Positions 32,544 through 45,305 of a stretch of 64,000 nt of DNA are shown here, piece by piece (position 1 is the stretch's first letter; the number at the start of each line of letters is the position of its first letter). A program made the position numbers and the translations under genes. Source of the DNA: Selaginella moellendorffii (taxonomy: Eukaryota > Streptophyta > Lycopodiopsida > Selaginellales > Selaginellaceae); NCBI RefSeq assembly GCF_000143415.4, contig NW_003314267.1:2798447-2862446 (forward strand). The letters are read 5' to 3'. The notes beneath the pieces are model-generated. The model made no database searches and was not told where the DNA came from. It saw only the letters and a program-made list of their open reading frames with translations.

Positions 32544-34467
32544 TGTAGGCGACTAATTTTTCCATTCTACTTTAGTCACTTAACCACACCTCGGACCACT
32601 TGGAGGAGTCTCATTCACAACCTCCATTAGTCCAATTCAGGACTTGGGACTTGCTAGCCCCAAGAATGGCATCCATGCCACTCAACACTTGCACCTGGTC
32701 CGAGTGCTCCACGTGTCCGGTCCTGAGACCGACACCCAAAGGTACCACTGACATCTCGGCCCGTTACGCTAAGGCCATGCCCATTCACCTTTGCTGCACT
32801 AGTGGTTCAACACCACTTGCATCACCACCTTGTCTCTCCAAGACTGGGCCATGTGTCCACGAGTGGTCATCCTAGATCCACTCCTTAGCATCCTTAGGAT
32901 GCCCACAGACCTGGGGAATTGCCTTCCCCAAAGTCCCTTTGTCAGTTCCTACCAAGTCCCTTTCTGCCCCTGGCCGTGTTTGCCAACACTGCCACTGGAT
33001 CGAGGCCCACAGGCCCGACCACTAAGTCCCACGGTCCTCTGGGACTTCCTCACCACACGACTGTGTCCTTGGTCACTACCCCAGAGGACTGCTCCTCTTC
33101 CTTTCCACAGTCTGGGCCTTTGGGACGACATTTCGGAACACCGTGGCCTTACGCGAGCCACCTGGGTACTCTCCCCACTTATCGCCTTTAGGTGCTCTAG
33201 CCATGGGCTTAGAGCGAGGTTCCGTTGAGCCACGCCTGGTATCCAAGTAGGTAGTGCCACCCACACTTGGACTGGGAGCATCGGCCAGTCGATCTCCCGG
33301 GGGAACTAGAGCCGGCTCTTGAACACTTCACCAAGCTACCCCGCTTGTCGGTCCGTATTCACTCTAATCTTGGACTTCCCAGTGGTCAGTTCATCACCCA
33401 ACACTGGGTCTGGCCTTCCTGGGCCAAACTGGCCTTTCCTGGCCAAACTGGCTCCACTGCAGTCCTCCCCCTACTATACTTTTGGGGCTCACCAAACCCC
33501 CCAGGGTCTGGGAGACGAACGCTTTGGGCTTTCACCCTCTCAGGCTCCGGACTCGGACTCGGACTCGGACTCGGACTCGGACTCGGATTCGGACTCGGAC
33601 TCGGGCTAGGGCTCGGTCTCGGCCTTGGCCTCGGTCTCGGTCTCGGTCCCGATCTCGGTCTCGGTCTCGGTCTCGGTCCCGGTCTCGGTCCCGGTCTCGG
33701 TCTCGACTTCGGACTCCATCTCGGACTCCATCTCGGACTCCATCTCGGGTCCATCTCGGGTCCATCTCGGACTCCATCTCGGACTCCATCTCGGGTCCAT
33801 CTCGGACTCCATCTCGGACTCCATTTCGGGTCCACCTCGGGTCCACCTCGGACTCCATCTCAGACTCCATCTCGGACTCCATCTCGGGTCCATCTCGGGT
33901 CCATCTCGGACTCCATCTCGGACTCCATCTCGGGTCCATCTCGGACTCCATCTCGGACTCCATTTCGGGTCCACCTCGGGTCCACCTCGGACTCCATCTC
34001 GGACTCCATCTCGGACTCCATCTCGGGTCCATCTCGGACTCCACTTCGGACTCCAACTCGGGTCCATCTCGGGTCCACCTCGGACTCCATCTCGGACTCC
34101 ATCTCGGACTCCATCTCGGACTCCACTTCAGACTCCAACTCGGGTCCATCTCGGGTCCACCTCGGACTCCACTTCGGACTCCAACTTGGGTCCATCTCGG
34201 ACTCCACTTCGGACTCCAACTCGAGTCCATTTCGGACACTCCCACGTGTCATGTGTTGGTCCTTTTGGGTCCCTTTTTGGAGCCTCACCTTTTGCTTGCT
34301 TCGTGCTCGTTCCTTGAGCACTTCGTTGGGAGTTCCACTCCCGCTCTTGACTTTTCAAGTCGGAGCTTTTGGTCCAAACGTGTTACGCTCGTTTGGCTCT
34401 CGCTTCGGCCACTACCATGTGGCGCCCTTCCGGCTCCACTTTGGGGCCTAGGGATTTCTGTCTCACA
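32544..34467 (-). mobile_element. solo LTR B, complete
   Basis: TGTAGGCGACTAATTTTTCC...TTTCTGTCTCACA, 1924 bp, with perfect AAACC duplication (32539-32543, 34468-34472). Strand inferred from the family. Long ORFs on both strands here (for example 33267-34451) come from its satellite and are not genes. Confidence 0.92.
33541..34240. repeat. LTR-B satellite: CTCGGA hexamers then 12-mer/11-mer units
   Basis: Begins as tandem CTCGGA, shifts to CTCGGT, then to ctcggactccat (12 bp) mixed with ctcgggtccat (11 bp). The same tract is in LTR B at 37075-37595, 42064-42672 and 46700-47275. No stops arise in most frames, giving Ser-Asp, Arg-Thr and Leu-Gly repeat proteins that are artefacts. Confidence 0.95.
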
Positions 34468-34472
34468 AAACC

Positions 34473-35413
34473 GTCTTTTGGACATGTATGTCTGAGGTTG
34501 TTGAACAGCAAACTGGGAAGAAACCCAACTTCTGTGGTTTCATGGTAGATGCTGCTAGTGCTACCTGGTTTTCTGTATGACAAGTATTCGGAGGTGATAA
34601 AAGTTAGCCATTACAAGGTAGAGAGAAGAGTTGTGAATTTCATTGGCCAAAGAGTGTCAATGAACATTGCCGATACATCAAATCTGACTTCCATCACGAG
34701 TTCAAGCAGCTTTTTCGGGAATGGATGGATGCACCAATAAAGAGGAGAATGAGGCAAAGGCAAATGAGATGCGTATATGGTGGCATGAAGGAGTTAAAGT
34801 GCCAATTGAACACCTTCCACAAATGGAATGCTAGCTTGCATGGTGGGAAGTTCAAATGTTTCAATGGGCTCATTATTCTCTCCATTTAAGTTTTCATTCA
34901 TTTTCTTTTTTGTCACATTCAAATGTTGCATTTTTCCTAGGATCAACCACTTGATAACATAGCACTTACACTAACAATTAATCTCTCTGAAAGTAAACAT
35001 TGGACTTGGAGAGCTTCTGAAGCAGGGAAACAAAAAGTGTCCCTCTATGAAGCTACGCTCTCCAATCTCACTAGATCTCTTGAGTAGTCATCAAAAGCTT
35101 TAGCTGCACAGGAAGTAAGGTTTGCTGGTACAGGTTCGAACTTAGATAGGCTTTGAGAGCGGGCTGGTAGAAGGATAACACTAGCAGTAGGGTCAATGTC
35201 TAAGATGGTGAAGGAAGTTATTGCTAGAACTCCTATGAAATCAAGTTATAAACCACTTGGGGACATGAGAACAGCTTGTATGAAGTGTCTATAGATATTT
35301 GATGGGTCAAACATCACTCCATTTAGCTCTCACCATCCAGAGTTTGACTACCATTCTAGTTCACAACACCGGAAAAGAACTAAGGAACATGGAGTGGAGG
35401 AGGTGCTAGTTGT
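34473..35413 (+). pseudogene. MULE-like transposase relic, part 2
   Basis: Continues from part 1: VFWTCMSEVVEQQTGKKPNFCGFMVDAASATW, then SCEFHWPKSVNEH and FKQLFREWMDA, then after an intron-like gap (34890-35000) WTWRASEAGKQKVSLYEATLS and ITLAVGSMSKMVKEVIAR. The C-x-x-H (CEFH) and FMVDAA patterns resemble the DDE region of Mutator-like transposases. In-frame stops are TAG or TGA. Cut at 35413 by the outer LTR B. Confidence 0.55.
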
Positions 35414-36073
35414 TGTAAGCAACTAATTTTTCCATCCTACTTTAGTCACTTAACCACACTTTCAACCACTTGGAGGAGTCTCATTCACAACCTCCTTAAG
35501 TCCAATTCAGGACTTGGGACTTGCTGGCCCCAATAATGGAATCCATGCCACTCATCCTTTGCACTTGGTCCAAGTGCTCCATATGTCTGGTCCCGAGATC
35601 GACACCCCAAGGTACCATTGACATACCGACCCATTATGTTAAGCCCATGCCCATTCACCTTAGTCACACCGGTGGTCCAACACCACCTACATCGCAATCT
35701 CGTCTCTCAACAACTGGGCCATCTGTCCAAGAGTGACCATCCAAGATCCACTCCTTAGCATCCTTAACATGCCCGCAGACAAGGGAAACCACCTTCCCCA
35801 ATATCCCTTTTACAATCCCCACCAAGTCCCTTTTCTGTCCATGGCCGAGTTTGCCTACACTGCCACTAGGACAAGGCCCCCAGGCCCGACCACTAAGTTC
35901 CACTGTCCTCTGGGACTTTCTCACCACATGACCGTATCCTTAGTCACCACACCAGGATTGCTCCTCTTCCATTCTATAGTCTAGGACTGGAATACTGTGG
36001 CCTTACGCGAGTCTTGTGGGTACTCTCCCCTCTTTCCGCCTTTGGGTGCTCTAGCCATGGGCTTAGAGCAAGG

Positions 36074-37817
36074 TGTAAGAGACTAAATTTTCCATTTTAC
36101 TTTAGTCACTTAACCACATGTCTGACCACTTGGAGGAGTCTCATTGACAACCTCCATAAGTCCAACTCAGGACTTGGGGCTTGCTAGCCCCGAGAATGGC
36201 ATCCATGCCACTCAACCTTAGCACTTGGTCCAAGTGCTCCACGTGTCCAATCCCATGATCGACACCCCAAGGTATCACCGACGTACCGGCCCGTTACGCT
36301 AAGGCCATGCCCATTTACCTTGGTCACACTGGTGGTCCAACACCACTTGCATCTCCGTCTTGGCCCTCCAAGACTAGGCAAACCATCCGTGAGTGGTCAT
36401 CTCAGATCCACTCCTTAGCATCCTTAGGATGCCCACCGACAAGGGGAATAGCCTTCCCCAATATCCCTCTGTCAGTCCCCACTAAGTCCCTTTCTGCCCC
36501 TGGCCGTGTTTGCCAACACTGCCACTGGATCGAGACCCACAGGCCCGACCACTAAGTCCTACGGTCCTCTGGGACTTCCTCACCACACGACTGTGTCCTT
36601 GGTCACTACCCCAGAGGACTGCTCCTCTTCCTTTCCACAGTCTGGGCCTTTGGGACAACATTTCGGAACACCGTGGCCTTACGCGAGCCACCTGGGTACT
36701 CTCCTCGCCTTCTGCCCTTGGGTGCTCTAGCCATGGGCTTAGAGCGGGTTCCATTGAGCCACACCAGGTATCCAAGTAGGTAGTGCCACCCACACTTGGA
36801 CTGGGAGCATCGGCCAGTCGATCTCCCGGGGGAACTAGAGCCGGCTCTTGAACACTTCACCAAGCTACCCCACTTGTCGGTCCGTGTTCACTCTAGTCTT
36901 GGACTTCCCAGTGGGCATCTCATCACCCAACACTGGGTCCGGCCTTCCTGGGCCAAACTGGCCTTTCCTGGCCAAACTGGCTCCACTGCAGTCCTCCCCC
37001 TACTATACTTTTGGAGCTCACCAAACCCCCCAGGGTCTGGGAGACGAACGCTTTGGGCTTTCACCCTCTCAGGCTCCGGACTCGGACTCGGACTCGGACT
37101 CAGACTCGGACTCGGATTCAGACTCGGACTCGGGCTCGGGCCCGGTCTCGGCCTCGGCCTCGGTCTCGGTCTCGGTCCCGATCTCGGTCTCGGTCTCGGT
37201 CCCGGTCTCGGTGTCGACTTCGGACTCCATCTCGGACTCCATCTCGGACTCCATCTCGGGTCCATCTCGGGTCCATCTCGGACTCCATCTCGGACTCCAT
37301 CTCGGACTCCATCTCGGGTCCATCTCGGACTCCACTTCGGACTCCAACTCGGGTCCATCTCGGGTCCACCTCGGACTCCATCTCGGACTCCATCTCGGAC
37401 TCCATCTCGGGTCCATCTCGAACTCCACTTCGGACTCCAACTCGGGTCCATCTCGGGTCCACCTCGGACTCCACTTTGGACTCCATCTCGGACTCCATCT
37501 CGGGTCCATCTCAGACTCCATTTCGGACTCCAACTCGGGTCCATCTCGGACTCCACTTCGGACTCCAACTCGAGTCCATCTCGGACGCTCCCACGTGTCA
37601 TGTGTTGGTCCTTTTGGGTCCCTTTTTGGAGCCTTGCCTTTTGCTCGCTTCGTGCTCGTTCCTCGAGCACTTCGTTGGGAGTTCCACTCCCGCTCTTGAC
37701 TTTTCAAGTCGGAGCTTTTGGTCCAAACGTGTTACGCTCGTTTGGCTCTCGCTTCGGCCACTACCATTTGGCGCCCTTCCGGCTCCACTTTGGGGCCTAG
37801 GGATTTTGTGTCTCACA
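36074..37817 (-). mobile_element. LTR B (3' LTR of the complete element)
   Basis: TGTAAGAGACTAAATTTTCC...TTTTGTGTCTCACA. Satellite tract at about 37075-37595, shorter than in the other LTR. ORFs such as 36796-37800 are satellite artefacts. Confidence 0.9.
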
Positions 37818-40800
37818 ACTCCACCACCCATAGACGAAGTTCGATGTCCTCATCGAACGGTAAACCATTTTGTAAAGTAACACTCGCATGTGTTACCATT
37901 TCCATCCTTGGCACCTAGCCAATATTTGTCAATGGTTTGACATTGAAGACTCACCATGCCTTTTGCATATGCCTCAATGGTTTGACACCAAAGGCTCACC
38001 ATGCCTTGCCTATCCTCTAAGGACGGTAGTCTCCCCAACTTAGAGACTGATTGGACCATATGTAGTGGTTCTCTCCTTTTATTGGTTTAGTTCTCGCTAA
38101 ACCTCTTAGAGACCCTTCTCTAAGTCAATCCCACTACTCCTTCTTGAGTAGTCTTAATTTCCATCTATTGAATGTTTGCACCTTGGAACTTTTACTCTTT
38201 TGACTTTTGGAAGTCAATTTCCTAGGTGTCTCCAACACCTTGCATTGCACAGATTGTGCGACTCCACTTCCCTATCCTAGGAAGTTCATTACTTGAGGGC
38301 ACCATCATCCTCTCTTCTATTTTGTGCCACCTTGGGCACTAAGTTCCATTTATCACACTTTGTGCTAGGGTTGTCCATCGCCCTATCATTTGGCTACCTT
38401 ACCGCTCCCTTCCTTGGAGCTTCCACTTTCGCCAAATCGGAGCAATTCGGAATCCATCCTAGTGATTTGGGACTCGAACCCAAGCACTAGAGGGTCGGGA
38501 CTCGAACCCAACCTCCGTATATGCATCTACGGACGGCATCACACAAGATGCCTGGCGTGACTCCCCACGCCGGTGCACCAACTTATTTTTAAAGCGTGCT
38601 ACAGATCACAGCTTAGGAACCTAGTTCCTCCACACTGCCAAGTCCTCTCACTTGACATGTCTGTGATCATGCATGGACTCCTCCATGCTTGGCCCCATGG
38701 CCCACCCTTTTTGAAGATATCACCTTCAACTAGGGTCTTTGTTCCCCCGACGTGCCAATCTCACTTGGCAAGTCCTCCGACCATTGTAACATGATTCCTG
38801 CATAAGCGTGAAAGTCCTTGACCATCGACTTTCGTTCAAAGCCCTCTCTTTGAACACTCGGGAACTACTTCCCTAACCTTGATAGCCTTGCCTCATGGCA
38901 AGCTTCAAGACCACGCTTTTGCTGCGCCACTCTGATTTCGCGCATTCCATGAACCATTTACACTTGGCCTTTCTAGGTACTACGCTACCTAGAATCGTCT
39001 TTGGGAACCTTGAAGGAACTCTGTCCCTCAGCTTGCTAAGGCCTCCACTTTCGCAAGCTTTATAATTGCCATATAGTCTAACATGGACAATTCCATATTT
39101 TAGACTCTCCATGGCATCACGGTTGCTAGCAACAACATCCTCGAGCACCCTCTTGATTCTCCACTCCCAACTTTCATAACCACTGTTGGATATGCCCTTT
39201 GATTTCTATGGTTCAGTTCCATCCCAATACTACTTGCCTTTGGCTTCACACCTTTCCTTCTGTCATTCTCCTCCAGACCAGGAGGATAGCTTTGCACTTT
39301 CTATCATGCCTTAGCAAGTATTCTTAGGGATGAACCTACCCAATAGCCCAGGGAGTGGTTCCTCAATCCGGGTATGCTCAGCTTATAATCCCACACACTG
39401 GGATTACATTGTTGCTTATGGGCCTTTACATGCCCATCACTAGCCTTGCCAAAATTCCAGTTTTGGCTTTGTCCAACTTGGGTAGACAGTCCTCTCCTGT
39501 CTCCGCAACCTTGGACATTTAGATAGCACCTTCTATCCATCATTCGCTAGGGACTTAGTCCCTTGGGCTTTATCCATTGCCCTCGCGACATCAAACACCA
39601 CCTTCTGGTGTTCTAGAGTGTTCGGGTGTCCCAATGATAGCTTTCTTGACAATGAGTATTTCCTTTTATGACATTGACTTACTATATCGCAACATAAGCA
39701 ACTTATCTCCTGTAAGGGTATATTCGACTTCTCTATACTAGAAGTCTTGGGTAGCTACCTTCTACCCGTTTAACCAGTTATTTTGCACCTCTTGCTTAGT
39801 TGCCTCATAGTTGTCAAGTTCTACAACTCATTGCTTGATGCTTGCACACCTCCATCATTATCTGGGTCACCGCACTCCAACTGCATGCTCTGCCGCTTAG
39901 GCTATGCCATTCCCATTTCCATTGGGATTCCTTTGGCAAGGGGTTCTCATGAACCCACCAACATAGCCTCAAGGTATCTGATTCACACCTTGGCACATTT
40001 GGTGTCTCCACACCATCAGCTCCACGAGCCTACCTCTATGACACTTCCCCTTCGTGTTTAAGTCTTTGCCAAGACCAACACCGCTCTTTCTCATGCCAAC
40101 CATCCGTTAGCACTACACCATAGAGGTCACACACAACTTTGTGTCAAAGTTGTTTTCTTCTGGGAACACCTTTCCTATAACTTTAGCATGGCACATTTTG
40201 CCATCGATGAGATACTCTCTGTTCTCATCCTTGGATCCTATGATCCCCCCCCCCATCCTTTGTGGGGTACAACGCACCTCAGTCCAAATGCTTCTATCAG
40301 TCCTTTTAGGACCATCCCTTGACTCTACTTGAGTTGTCTAGCAGTTTTGGACTTGGTTAATCCACCGACCCGTAAGGTCCTACTTGTGAGGCACTAGCTC
40401 ACTGGAATACACTTCTTGCATTCCGGTCCTACTCAAAAGGACTATTTTCACAAGTGTTACTCCGACACTTGATTTTGTTCTCTGGGGGCAACCTTTGCCC
40501 CTTAGGACTACTTGTCCATGTGATGAGAATACCAACTCATCCACTTAATACACCCCCAACTCCTTGGGTTGTTCCAGCATTTATTAAAGGTAGCCCCGGC
40601 TACCATTTCAAGGACTTGAGTCCTCTTCCGTATTTGACCTTCCACGGTCATTACCTTTGGTTTCACATTCATGAGCACCAACCTCAACTATATGAGGATA
40701 ATCTTGTGACTCCTTTATTGTTTTGGAGTCTCTATCTTTCCCGTGATCCCAACTTTAGTTGTTTACCACAACAACCTAAGCCAATTTGCTGAGACAAATG

Positions 40801-41060
40801 CTCATCCGGATCACATCCTCAACTCAATGAGGAAAACCTTGCACTGTTCCCAAAATCCCAAAGTCGTTCCATTATTGGCCCTTTTCTATCCACCACCTCG
40901 TCTACAAGTTCACACATGAACTGTAATGGAGAGCCATGTCTTCCCGACTTGCTACTCCTCAAGGATAGGCCCACTCCTCGGACCTTCCGATGCCAACACT
41001 AGTGGTGATATACTTGAGCACCAATAAAAGTCGGACTAAGGAACAGCTCCGATACCAAAT
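37818..41060 (-). mobile_element. family B interior, non-coding
   Basis: No ORF with any recognisable domain on either strand in 3.2 kb. It contains two close copies of gggactcgaaccca (38468-38500), which read in reverse as GGTTCGAGTCCC, similar to a tRNA T-arm/B box. Copies of parts lie at 1-345, 5465-6270, 15860-16973 and 51255-53770. Confidence 0.8.
41049..41060 (-). other. primer-binding site of family B element
   Basis: The minus strand reads TGGTATCGGAGC directly next to the 41061 LTR, close to the initiator tRNA-Met primer site. Confidence 0.75.
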
Positions 41061-42901
41061 TTTAAGCGACTAAATTTTCCATTTTACTTTAGTCACTTAA
41101 CCACATGTCTGACCACTTGGAGGAGTCTCATTGACAACCTCCATAAGTCCAACTCAGGACTTGGGGCTTGCTAGCCCCGAGAATGGCATCCATGCCACTC
41201 AACCTTAGCACTTGGTCCAAGTGCTCCACGTGTCCGATCCAATGATCGACACCCCAAGGTATCACCGACGTACCGGCCCGTTACGCTAAGGCCATGCCCA
41301 TTTACCTTGGTCACACTGGTGGTCCAACACCACTTGCATCTCCGTCTTGGCCCTCCAAGACTAGGCAAACCATCCGTGAGTGGTCATCTCAGATCCACTC
41401 CTTAGCATCCTTAGGATGCCCACCGACAAGGGGAATAGCCTTCCCCAATATCCCTCTGTCAGTCCCCACTAAGTCCCTTTCTGCCCCTGGCCGTGTTTGC
41501 CAACACTGCCACTGGATCGAGACCCACAGGCCTGACCACTAAGTCCTACGGTCCTCTGGGACTTCCTCACCACACGACTGTGTCCTTGGTCACTACCCCA
41601 GAGGATTGCTCCTCTTCCTTTCCACAGTCTAGGCCTTTGGGACAACATTTCGGAACACCGTGGCCTTACGCGAGCCACCTGGGTACTCTCCTCGCCTTCT
41701 GCCCTTGGGTGCTCTAGCCATGGGCTTAGAGCGGGTTCCATTGAGCCACACCAAGTATCCAAGTAGGTAGTGCCACCCACACTTGGACTGGGAGCATCGG
41801 CCAGTCGATCTCCCGGGGGAACTAGAGCCGGCTCTTGAACACTTCACCAAGCTACCCCACTTGTCGGTCCATGTTTACTCTAGTCTTGGACTTCCCAGTG
41901 GGCATCTCATCACCCAACACTGGGTCCGGCCTTCCTGGGCCAAACTGGCCTTTCCTGGCCAAACTGGCTCCACTGCAGTCCTCCCCCTACTATACTTTTG
42001 GAGCTCACCAAACCCCCCAGGGTCTGGGAGACGAACGCTTTGGGCTTTCACCCTCTCAGGCTCCGGACTCGGACTTGGACTCGGACTCGGACTCGGACTC
42101 GGATTCGGACTCGGACTCGGGCTCGGTCTCGGTCCCAGTCTCAGTCCCGGTCTCGGTCTCGACTTCGGACTCCATCTCGAGTCCATCTCAGATTCCATCT
42201 CAAGTACATCTCGAACTCCATCTCGGACTCCATCTCGGACTCCATCTCGAACTCCATCTCGGGTCCATCTCGGGTCCATCTCGGACTCCATCTCGGACTC
42301 CATCTCGGGTCCATCTCGGACTCCACTTCGGACTCCAACTCGGGTCCATCTCGGGTCCACCTCGGACTCCATCTCGGACTCCATCTCGGACTCCATCTCG
42401 GGTCCATCTCGGACTCCACTTCGGACTCCAACTCGGGTCCATCTCGGGTCCACCTCGGACTCCATCTCGGACTCCATCTCGGACTCCATCTCGGGTCCAT
42501 CTCGGACTCCACTTCGGACTCCAACTCGGGTCCATCTCGGGTCCACCTCGGACTCCACTTTGGACTCCATCTCGGACTCCATCTCGGGTCCATCTCGGAC
42601 TCCATTTCGGACTCCAACTCGGGTCCATCTCGGACTCCACTTCGGACTCCAACTCGAGTCCATCTCGGACACTCCCACGTGTCATGTGTTGGTCCTTTTG
42701 GGTCCCTTTTTGGAGCCTTGCCTTTTGCTCGCTTCGTGCTCGTTCCTCGAGCACTTCGTTGGGAGTTCCACTCCCGCTCTTGACTTTTCAAGTCGGAGCT
42801 TTTGGTCCAAACGTGTTACGCTCGTTTGGCTCTCGCTTCGGCCACTACCATTTGGCGCCCTTCCGGCTCCACTTTGGGGCCTAGGGATTTTGTGTCTCAC
42901 A
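41061..42901 (-). mobile_element. LTR B (5' LTR of the complete element)
   Basis: Starts TTTAAGCGACTAAATTTTCC (TG mutated to TT) and ends GTGTCTCACA. Satellite at 42064-42672. Outside the satellite it is nearly identical to 36074-37817, so the insertion is young compared with the solo copies. Confidence 0.9.
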
Positions 42902-42930
42902 CAAGGTTCCGTTAAGCCATGCCAGGTATC

Positions 42931-44045
42931 TGTAAGCCACAAATTTTTCCTTTCCAATTTGCCAACTTACCTTGTCTACCCGATCAACACTACCTTGTCT
43001 TGTACTAAGTTCTCTCGCCAAGGTTCTCACTTATTGTACCAGGTCCTACTTGGTTCTACTTGGTTTCAGCTACTCACTGCACAAATAACAGAGAGTTAGC
43101 CTTCCATCCACGGATTCCCAAATCCCTCCCAATCCCCCTCCCCGGGTTAGACTGGACTTAAGGTTCGGCTACACTCCCCCTAGGCACAAGCAGCCAAGCA
43201 CACCAAGCCTCCAGGTTCCTAACACCCCTTGGTACAATAAGACTTGATCATGGAACCCTCTAAATCCCAAACCTTGGCTGCAACACTTGCTTTGGGACAT
43301 CGGCACGAAACACTGTGGCCTAACGGCCCAGTATGGGTACCTCTACCCCCCCACTTCCATCCCGAAGGGAAGGCCCAAGCCCCTAAGAAGGGCGAGGACC
43401 AATGAGCCACAAGGTACTGAAGTGGGGCACCACTCCACATGAGCCGGGAGCACCATAGTCGGTTTCCCTTTCGGGAGTGGGAGCTGCTCTTGAGCACTTC
43501 CCTGGGTGGCCCCTCCAGCACCACCCAAGCCCATGCTCACTCCCACCCAAGGCCCCTCGGCCCCAGTCTCAACCTCAAGTCAGTTTGGAAGCACCACTAG
43601 AGAGTTCCTTCAAGACTGGTTCCTGGACCTCATTATCCCTACTATACTTTTGGAACCCCCTGCAGTGCCCCCCCCCCCCCCCCCCCCCCCGGGAAATGCA
43701 CGCTTTGGGCTTTCACCCCTTGACCCGTATTAGTATCTCGGACCCAACTTTGGACTCAGTCTCGGACTCGATCTCGGACTTGATCTTGGACCCGATCTCG
43801 GACTCGACTTTGGACTCGACTTCAGACTCGGTCTCGGACCCAATTTGGATCTCGGACTCTATCTCAAACTCGGTCAGGAACTCGGTCTCCGATTTGGCCT
43901 TGGACTCGATCCCGGACTCTATCTCGAACTCGGTCTCAGAGTCGGTCTTGGACTCGATCTTCGACTCGGTCCCATCCGATGAACTCTTTGTCATTTCGGT
44001 CATGCTTTTGAGGATCCTTTACCCTCGGGGAGTCAGTTCCTTACA
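42931..44045 (-). mobile_element. LTR family A (3' LTR of copy 3)
   Basis: TGTAAGCCACAAATTTTTCC...CAGTTCCTTACA, 1115 bp. Includes a poly-C run (about 43667-43690) and the hexamer tract (43740-43970). Confidence 0.85.
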
Positions 44046-44446
44046 ACTCCACCACCCATAGAAGAAGTTCGATGCCCACATCAAACGTCTCTTTTTATCC
44101 TACGACTTGTTGACCATGTCTCCAGGGGCATCCCCCCACTTAGCGGTGTGCCTAAGTTAGCCTCCCCGGCCAAGAGCCCATGACAACGGAATATAGGTGT
44201 CCCTATACCCTTCACCTCACCACGCCCTAGTATGGGATCAGGACTTGAACCCAGCCTTGCTTTACTAGAGGGTTGGGACTCGAACCTAACCTCCATAGAA
44301 TACATCTATGGATTCGACATCCCCACGGGGAGTTAGGCGTAGTGCCCTACGCCTGGTCGACCTAGCCAACCCATGCTAATTAGCTTACCTTTAGCGTGCC
44401 TTTGGGTCCCAATATATGCCATTGCTCAACTTCACAAATTGATATT

Positions 44447-44758
44447 CTAATTGAACTTTGCATAAGTACATAGAGTTCTGCATTGCAGAAATTCCTCCAC
44501 TAGATCTCGCGCGTTTGCTAGGTTCTCCTCCGGTTCCCATGTTGCTTCGCAGTGTGGAAATCCTTTCCACTTCACAAGGAACTCTCTCACCTCGCGTCCT
44601 GGTCGCTTGCTCTTGCGTGCATTGAGGATGGCCTTGACTTCGTATTCCTCTTCCCCTTGGATAACCTCAGGTAAAGGTCTTACTTGGTCCTTGCAAAGCG
44701 GATCCTCAAAGTACGGCTTGAGTAAGTTCATGTGGAACACTGGGTGCATCTTCCCCAT
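44447..44758 (-). pseudogene. chromodomain at the integrase C-terminus
   Basis: 103 codons: MHPVFHMNLLKPYF, then VKAILNARKSKR, REFLVKWKGFPHCEATWEPEENL. The pattern L-V-K-W-K-G-x-x-x-x-x-x-T-W-E-P defines the chromodomain that targets these elements to heterochromatin marks. It is the best-preserved part of the copy. It ends in a sequence that runs into non-coding flank. Confidence 0.85.
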
Positions 44759-44876
44759 CTCTCAAGGAAGTTGGAGATGGTAAGCCACTTTACCGATTCG
44801 TGCCTCAATCTCCTAAAGCCCCACAAACCTACTTAAGAAACTCAAGATCAATTCATTTGTAGAAATACATGCATTT

Positions 44877-45305
44877 TTACCTTTGGGTCAACTTCCGGCT
44901 GATCCCACTTGGTAGCCTGAGGTTCTTGGTGTTCAGCCAGACCTTCTCCCCAGCTTGGAACTCTACATCCTGACGCTTCTGGTTCACGTACTTGGTTTGC
45001 CTTTGTTGAGCTCGTTCCAAGGAATCCCTCACTAGATTCCAGATGTTGAGTCTTTCCACCGTGAATGCTTCCACTACGGGTAACTCTCCATGATACTCGG
45101 CCACGCCGAGTTCCACAGGACCTTCAATAGCTCGCCCATTGATGACTTCCCATGGACTCACCCCGATACTTGAATGTGGTGAGTTGTTATAACACATTTC
45201 CGCAAGTCCCAAATGACTTACCCAATCGGTCTGGTCTCCTGAGACATAGCATCGCAAATAATCCTCTAGCTGCCTATTCACCCTTTCCATTTGTCCGTCT
45301 GTCAA
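44877..45305 (-). pseudogene. integrase core, C-terminal half
   Basis: 142 codons: MTDGQMERVNRQLEDYLRCYV (with the catalytic Glu in this region), LGLAEMCYNNSPHSSIGVSPWEV, AQQRQTKYVNQKRQDVEF, VWLNTKNLRLPSG. Typical of chromovirus integrase. Confidence 0.85.

Larger units (their letters stand above)
36074..42901 (-). mobile_element. complete non-autonomous LTR retrotransposon, family B
   Basis: Two LTRs (36074-37817, 1744 bp; 41061-42901, 1841 bp) flank a 3243-bp interior with no gag or pol. The perfect target duplication CAAGG is at 36069-36073 and 42902-42906. The minus strand has a primer site next to 41060 (TGGTATCGGAGC) and a purine-rich GGGTGGTGGAGT before 37817. It must have been mobilised by proteins from another element. 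The A-family chromovirus is a candidate since the two share the primer site and the polypurine flank. Confidence 0.92.

Noticed and set aside
33267-34495. Long ORFs on both strands (up to 394 codons) with Leu-Gly, Arg-Thr, Ser-Asp or Glu-Ser repeats
   Set aside because: They arise from the stop-free CTCGGA/CTCGGACTCCAT satellite of LTR B; all frames are open and the same appears in every copy (36796-37880, 41783-43099, 46494-47325).
36188-36210. tggcatccatgcca in LTR B as another member of the 22-bp palindrome family
   Set aside because: Only 6-base arms with a 2-base centre, same in every LTR B copy; length and context differ, so chance resemblance.
38468-38500. tRNA gene or SINE suggested by GGTTCGAGTCCC on the minus strand
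   Set aside because: Only T-arm-like repeats; no matching acceptor stem, D arm or anticodon arm could be drawn, and they recur in LTR interiors.
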